A DNA stretch of 64,000 nucleotides from Cyathus striatus (taxonomy: Eukaryota; Basidiomycota; Agaricomycetes; Agaricales; Nidulariaceae). The DNA is taken from assembly GCA_025738555.1 (NCBI GenBank), contig JAOVFP010000006.1, positions 2,418,001 to 2,482,000 of the forward strand. Direction: 5' to 3'. The position numbers and the translations under genes are program-made. Under the pieces are notes generated by a model. The model was given only the letters and a program-made list of their open reading frames with translations, was not told the DNA's origin and did not search any database. Every line of letters starts with the position of its first letter. Position 1 is the stretch's first letter. This document shows, in pieces, positions 60,896 to 64,000 of this stretch.

Positions 60896-63800
60896 CTAAT
60901 CCTCATCTGCATCCATCACTTGCCTGCTATTGATCAATTTCACAGCTAATTTGATTCTCTGTAAGTTATCGCGCATTCTCTTGTATTCTTGAAGATCGGT
61001 TTCTGATATTTCGAGATCAGAATTGCGAGTGCTTTCTGACGGACTATGTCTGAGCTTGATCAGAAATGCGGATTGACCTATCAACGAAAACTTGTATAAG
61101 CGACTTGCTCGTAATGCGTCTGGAATTGCTCGGAAAATGTTGCTTGTATAATGTTCAAAGCATTGTATTGCCAGATTGGAGACTGAGCCAATGGTTGTTA
61201 CTGCTGGAACCCAGGCATGTTTTCCATTCTTCCCTCCCGTCTTTGAGTAGATGGACAAAACTAATATGGTGATTAGTCTTTTCATCGGTACTTATCTTAA
61301 AAAAGAATAATCTACCATGGCCGATGAAAATCGACTTGTTTACCAAAACAAGGCCATGGTCTCCTGCTTGCAATGGTGAAAGTGCGGTTACTTGCGCGAA
61401 CGAAATCTCTGGGAAGCTGATATTTTGCGAATGCATCTTTGCGTCTTTTTACGACCTAGGTAAGCTTCGTTAGATCACGATCATACATTCCGACCTTGTT
61501 AATAATTACTGGTACATACATTTTTTGATCGCTTTTTAGCAGCCTCCGCAGCGTTGGCAGAATTTCCAGCTTCTGTGGTGGTTGTATCGTTGTCTATTAC
61601 AGGAGGATTGCGCCCCGGTTGCCATCGAAGTTTTCTACCAACAGTAGATGATATTCCCCGTTCCTGTAAGTCTCTAATGACCGCATTCAATTTTCTTAGC
61701 AGTGAGTGATGTGTCGTTACATCTGACTTTTCATTCCTTTCCTCAAGCGATTTAATAGCTTGATTTCCATTCATACGGATACCTGTTAATGCTTGCTTAC
61801 GTTGGTGAGCAGCTCGTATATCAACTAGGACTTGCAGATTCAATAGATCTGTTGGCCGAAAATCCCTTGCAGCTGTTGGTTCTTCTGGAATATTCAAAGG
61901 CAAGCATGCAGCTAGCGCATTTTTAATCTGTTTTGCCTCTCCTTTCAGAACTGTTTCTCTTTCTTCGTCATCAGGCTCCGGCATCGCATGTCTATCATTC
62001 AGGTTGAGTAATGACTTGGCAAAAAGTGTAACACACCTACATATCTAGTGAGTGATTGATCGTCAGTGCGACACTCGCGAATGCATAGCTGTTAACTTGA
62101 TCTTCGTATTCCTTTGAAGGTAGCGACAGTTTTTCAAGTTTGTCAAAACATTCTTGGATAATAGAACTGTCACACTGTTCACTAGTGGAGTCAGGATAGT
62201 CATCCCCCGACTCCGAGAACACACTGCTGGTGTCATCGGAAGGAAACCATGAGTGTATTGAAGGGAGGTTAGTACTTTCCACTTCAGTAAATCCAAGTAG
62301 CTCCCAAAGATTAACCGCTTCTAGATATGCTTTTTCAGCTGCAGCTTCAATTTCGTCATCTGTTGGGAATGTTGAGAGGGCATTTAAATCGATTCCACGT
62401 GTGTCATGATAGGTATGTGTGTATCCGGCTGCGCGTTCACGTCCATCTGACACATCATTAAAAAGTGAAGCCTCCCGCATCCGAATGAAAAGTTTTGGTG
62501 TCATGTAGTAAAAATCAAGCATTGTGAAATCAGGTAAGATTTGCCTGCACATTCCGAAGATATGTTCATTAACTTCAGTAGAGAAAAGCCACGGAAGCAA
62601 TGGATATGTCTCTGGAAGCTCACGGTATGTTATGACAAGCTTAATAAAACCGTCAGCCAAAGACTCGGTAATTTTTAGTGCTTGAACAGAGATGAGCTGC
62701 TTGTCTTTGAGTGAATCTGATGTTTTTATCGCTCTTTTCCATAGTTTAATGAATGATAAAACACAAAAGACCATAACTAGACGGTCAGCGTGTTTAAGAT
62801 GGCGATTTTGGTATGCATCTACTAGTTCTCCAAATATAAAAAGGTAGATGATAGGTCCAAGTAGATCGGGTTTGTATTTGACAAACCATGCAAGGGCAGC
62901 TGAAGAAAAAAATCATATTGCTGCACTGTCATCTTGCCGATCGATTTTATTGATGTCACGAAGGAATAATGGTCCATCACTGTGTGTTCCAAGTGATCGG
63001 AACTGCTCGTACAGGACTGGATAATTTCCTAGAACTAGCATTTGCGCTCCAGAGAATGCATTATTTCTGTAAGTTTTGGCTGCATGCTGTGAGTCTTGAA
63101 TCATTACGACAGCCTGTTCTTTTTCACCAAAAAGTGGAATGTTGAATATGATATCAGGCTGCCCATGTTTCAGATTTTTTATAGTAATTGTTTTCTGCTT
63201 CGGCACATTGGATTCAAGAAGATGTTGTACTAATCTCTCGACTGCAGATCCATCAGTTGCATATGCAACAATCTGCAAGCCGCGATCAATAAATCCAAGC
63301 AAAAGTTCATGTGAGTATGTTTCAAGCTCCTTTGCATCGCAGGATGATGATATTGCTATAGCCGCTGCTACAATAGCAGGGATACCAGGCATTGGCACTT
63401 GTATACACCAAAGATGCAACTGGATAGAATGACACCGTAAATAGACAGTAAATGTAGGAGATTAAAGTTACCTTTGTCGCTTTTTCAACATTCCCATTCT
63501 TTACGACTTCAGCAAATGCATCGGGATCGGACAAAAGTAGTGGCTCTCCAACATTTCCCATAACATAAAATTTTTCAGCTTTTGTATCATAATATGGGCG
63601 CAGAGCTGCAAACAACTGAGTATCATCACACGCTAAGCAAAGAGGGCCAGCGTATTTCAGTGTTCGCAGATGCTGTATTACAAACTCAAATGTTTCATTC
63701 TTGATGCCAATTGGAAATCGAGGTTGGCGTGCTCTATTAATCCTAAGACAACTTTTAGTAGTTTGTGAGGTACATATAACAGATAACATACTGGAGACTT

Positions 63801-64000
63801 CGGGGAGTTGGAAGCGCCAGGACTTTTCTAACCGTCTGATATGCTCTCGGGCTTATTGTATTCATGATAAGACTGAATTCTTTCACGTCCGGTGCATAGT
63901 CAAAGCCTTGTAAACCTTTCCCTTTATTTTGAAGGTCTTTACGTTTCACCATTGCATCAACAAGACTAGTAAAGAGTTTTTCATCCTTATAGTCACCATT
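60896..64000 (-). pseudogene. P-element/THAP9-like transposase gene, 5' end outside
   Basis: The minus strand runs in from the right edge. Exons: to 63792, 63742-63472, 63419-62041, 61991-61520, about 61437-61330 and about 61275-60896, with 51-nt scale GT-AG introns. Motifs are ISPRAYQTVRKVLALPTP, CLACDDTQLFAALRPYYD, VAYATDGSAVERLVQHLL, VMIQDSQHAAKTYRNNAF, YLFIFGELVDAYQNR, ELPETYPLLPWLFSTEVNEH and SIYSKTGGKNGKHAWVP. SPRAY..LPLP and the D..H..K..RN motif resemble P-element/THAP9 transposases with an RNase H fold, and CDD could supply the first catalytic Asp. A TGA at 62913-62915 replaces a probable arginine between DDSAAI and FFSSAALAWF. The rest is open. THAP finger not in view. Confidence 0.6.

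Overview
The window looks like an accessory, transposon-rich stretch of a basidiomycete fungus, most likely an Agaricomycete. The reasons are short 49-62 nt spliceosomal introns in almost every recognisable gene, a Plavaka-type transposase, DUF6589- and DUF6698-like genes, RecQ-like helicase copies with a zinc knuckle, an F-box protein, and NACHT (NLR-like) proteins of the mushroom type. The species is not identifiable. Family names rest on recalled similarity, since no search could be run.

Layout. 1-7 kb: mostly gene-poor, with small repeats and one 258-bp MITE. 7.3 kb: a small intact three-exon gene. 8.3-9.7 kb: remains of a RecQ-like helicase split by a 694-bp hAT element with an exact 8-bp target duplication. 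10.5-12.8 kb: a 2.28-kb element with ~160-bp terminal inverted repeats, itself invaded by a 1.04-kb hAT element. 13-14 kb: a single-pass membrane protein gene. 14.7-18.7 kb: NLR gene 1, with one frameshift. 20.3-24.5 kb: a Plavaka transposon gene with frameshifts. 24.6-27.1 kb: a protease-like fragment and an intact eight-exon DUF6698-type gene. 28.0-29.5 kb: a decayed paralogue of the membrane protein gene. 30.0-34.9 kb: NLR gene 2, intact, with a 249-bp internal repeat array. 36.8-38.4 kb: an F-box gene. 39-42.3 kb: mostly noncoding, with tRNA-like motifs and the second 258-bp MITE. 43-50.6 kb: a decayed, convergent DUF6589 / RecQ-like helicase pair. 50.9-54.6 kb: two nearly identical 407-bp MITEs around an unassigned gene. 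57.4-59.9 kb: a tandem array of ~190-bp tRNA-like units. 60.7-64 kb: a P-element/THAP9-like transposase gene running off the right edge.

The most interesting biology is the NLR pair. Both genes are laid out as a short N-terminal motif, a canonical NACHT plus winged-helix-like region, a beta-solenoid-like repeat section, then a second NACHT/winged-helix module whose Walker A lysine and Walker B aspartate are replaced. Gene 2 has expanded the repeat section to about seven units, two of them identical, inside a stretch almost free of CpG.

The second theme is CpG-directed decay. Premature stops in the DUF6589, helicase and P-like genes are TGA where the family appears to have arginine (CGA). Five substitutions between two helicase-exon copies are all CpG transitions, and the helicase motif VI arginines are changed the same way. 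This fits cytosine methylation with deamination, or a RIP-like process.
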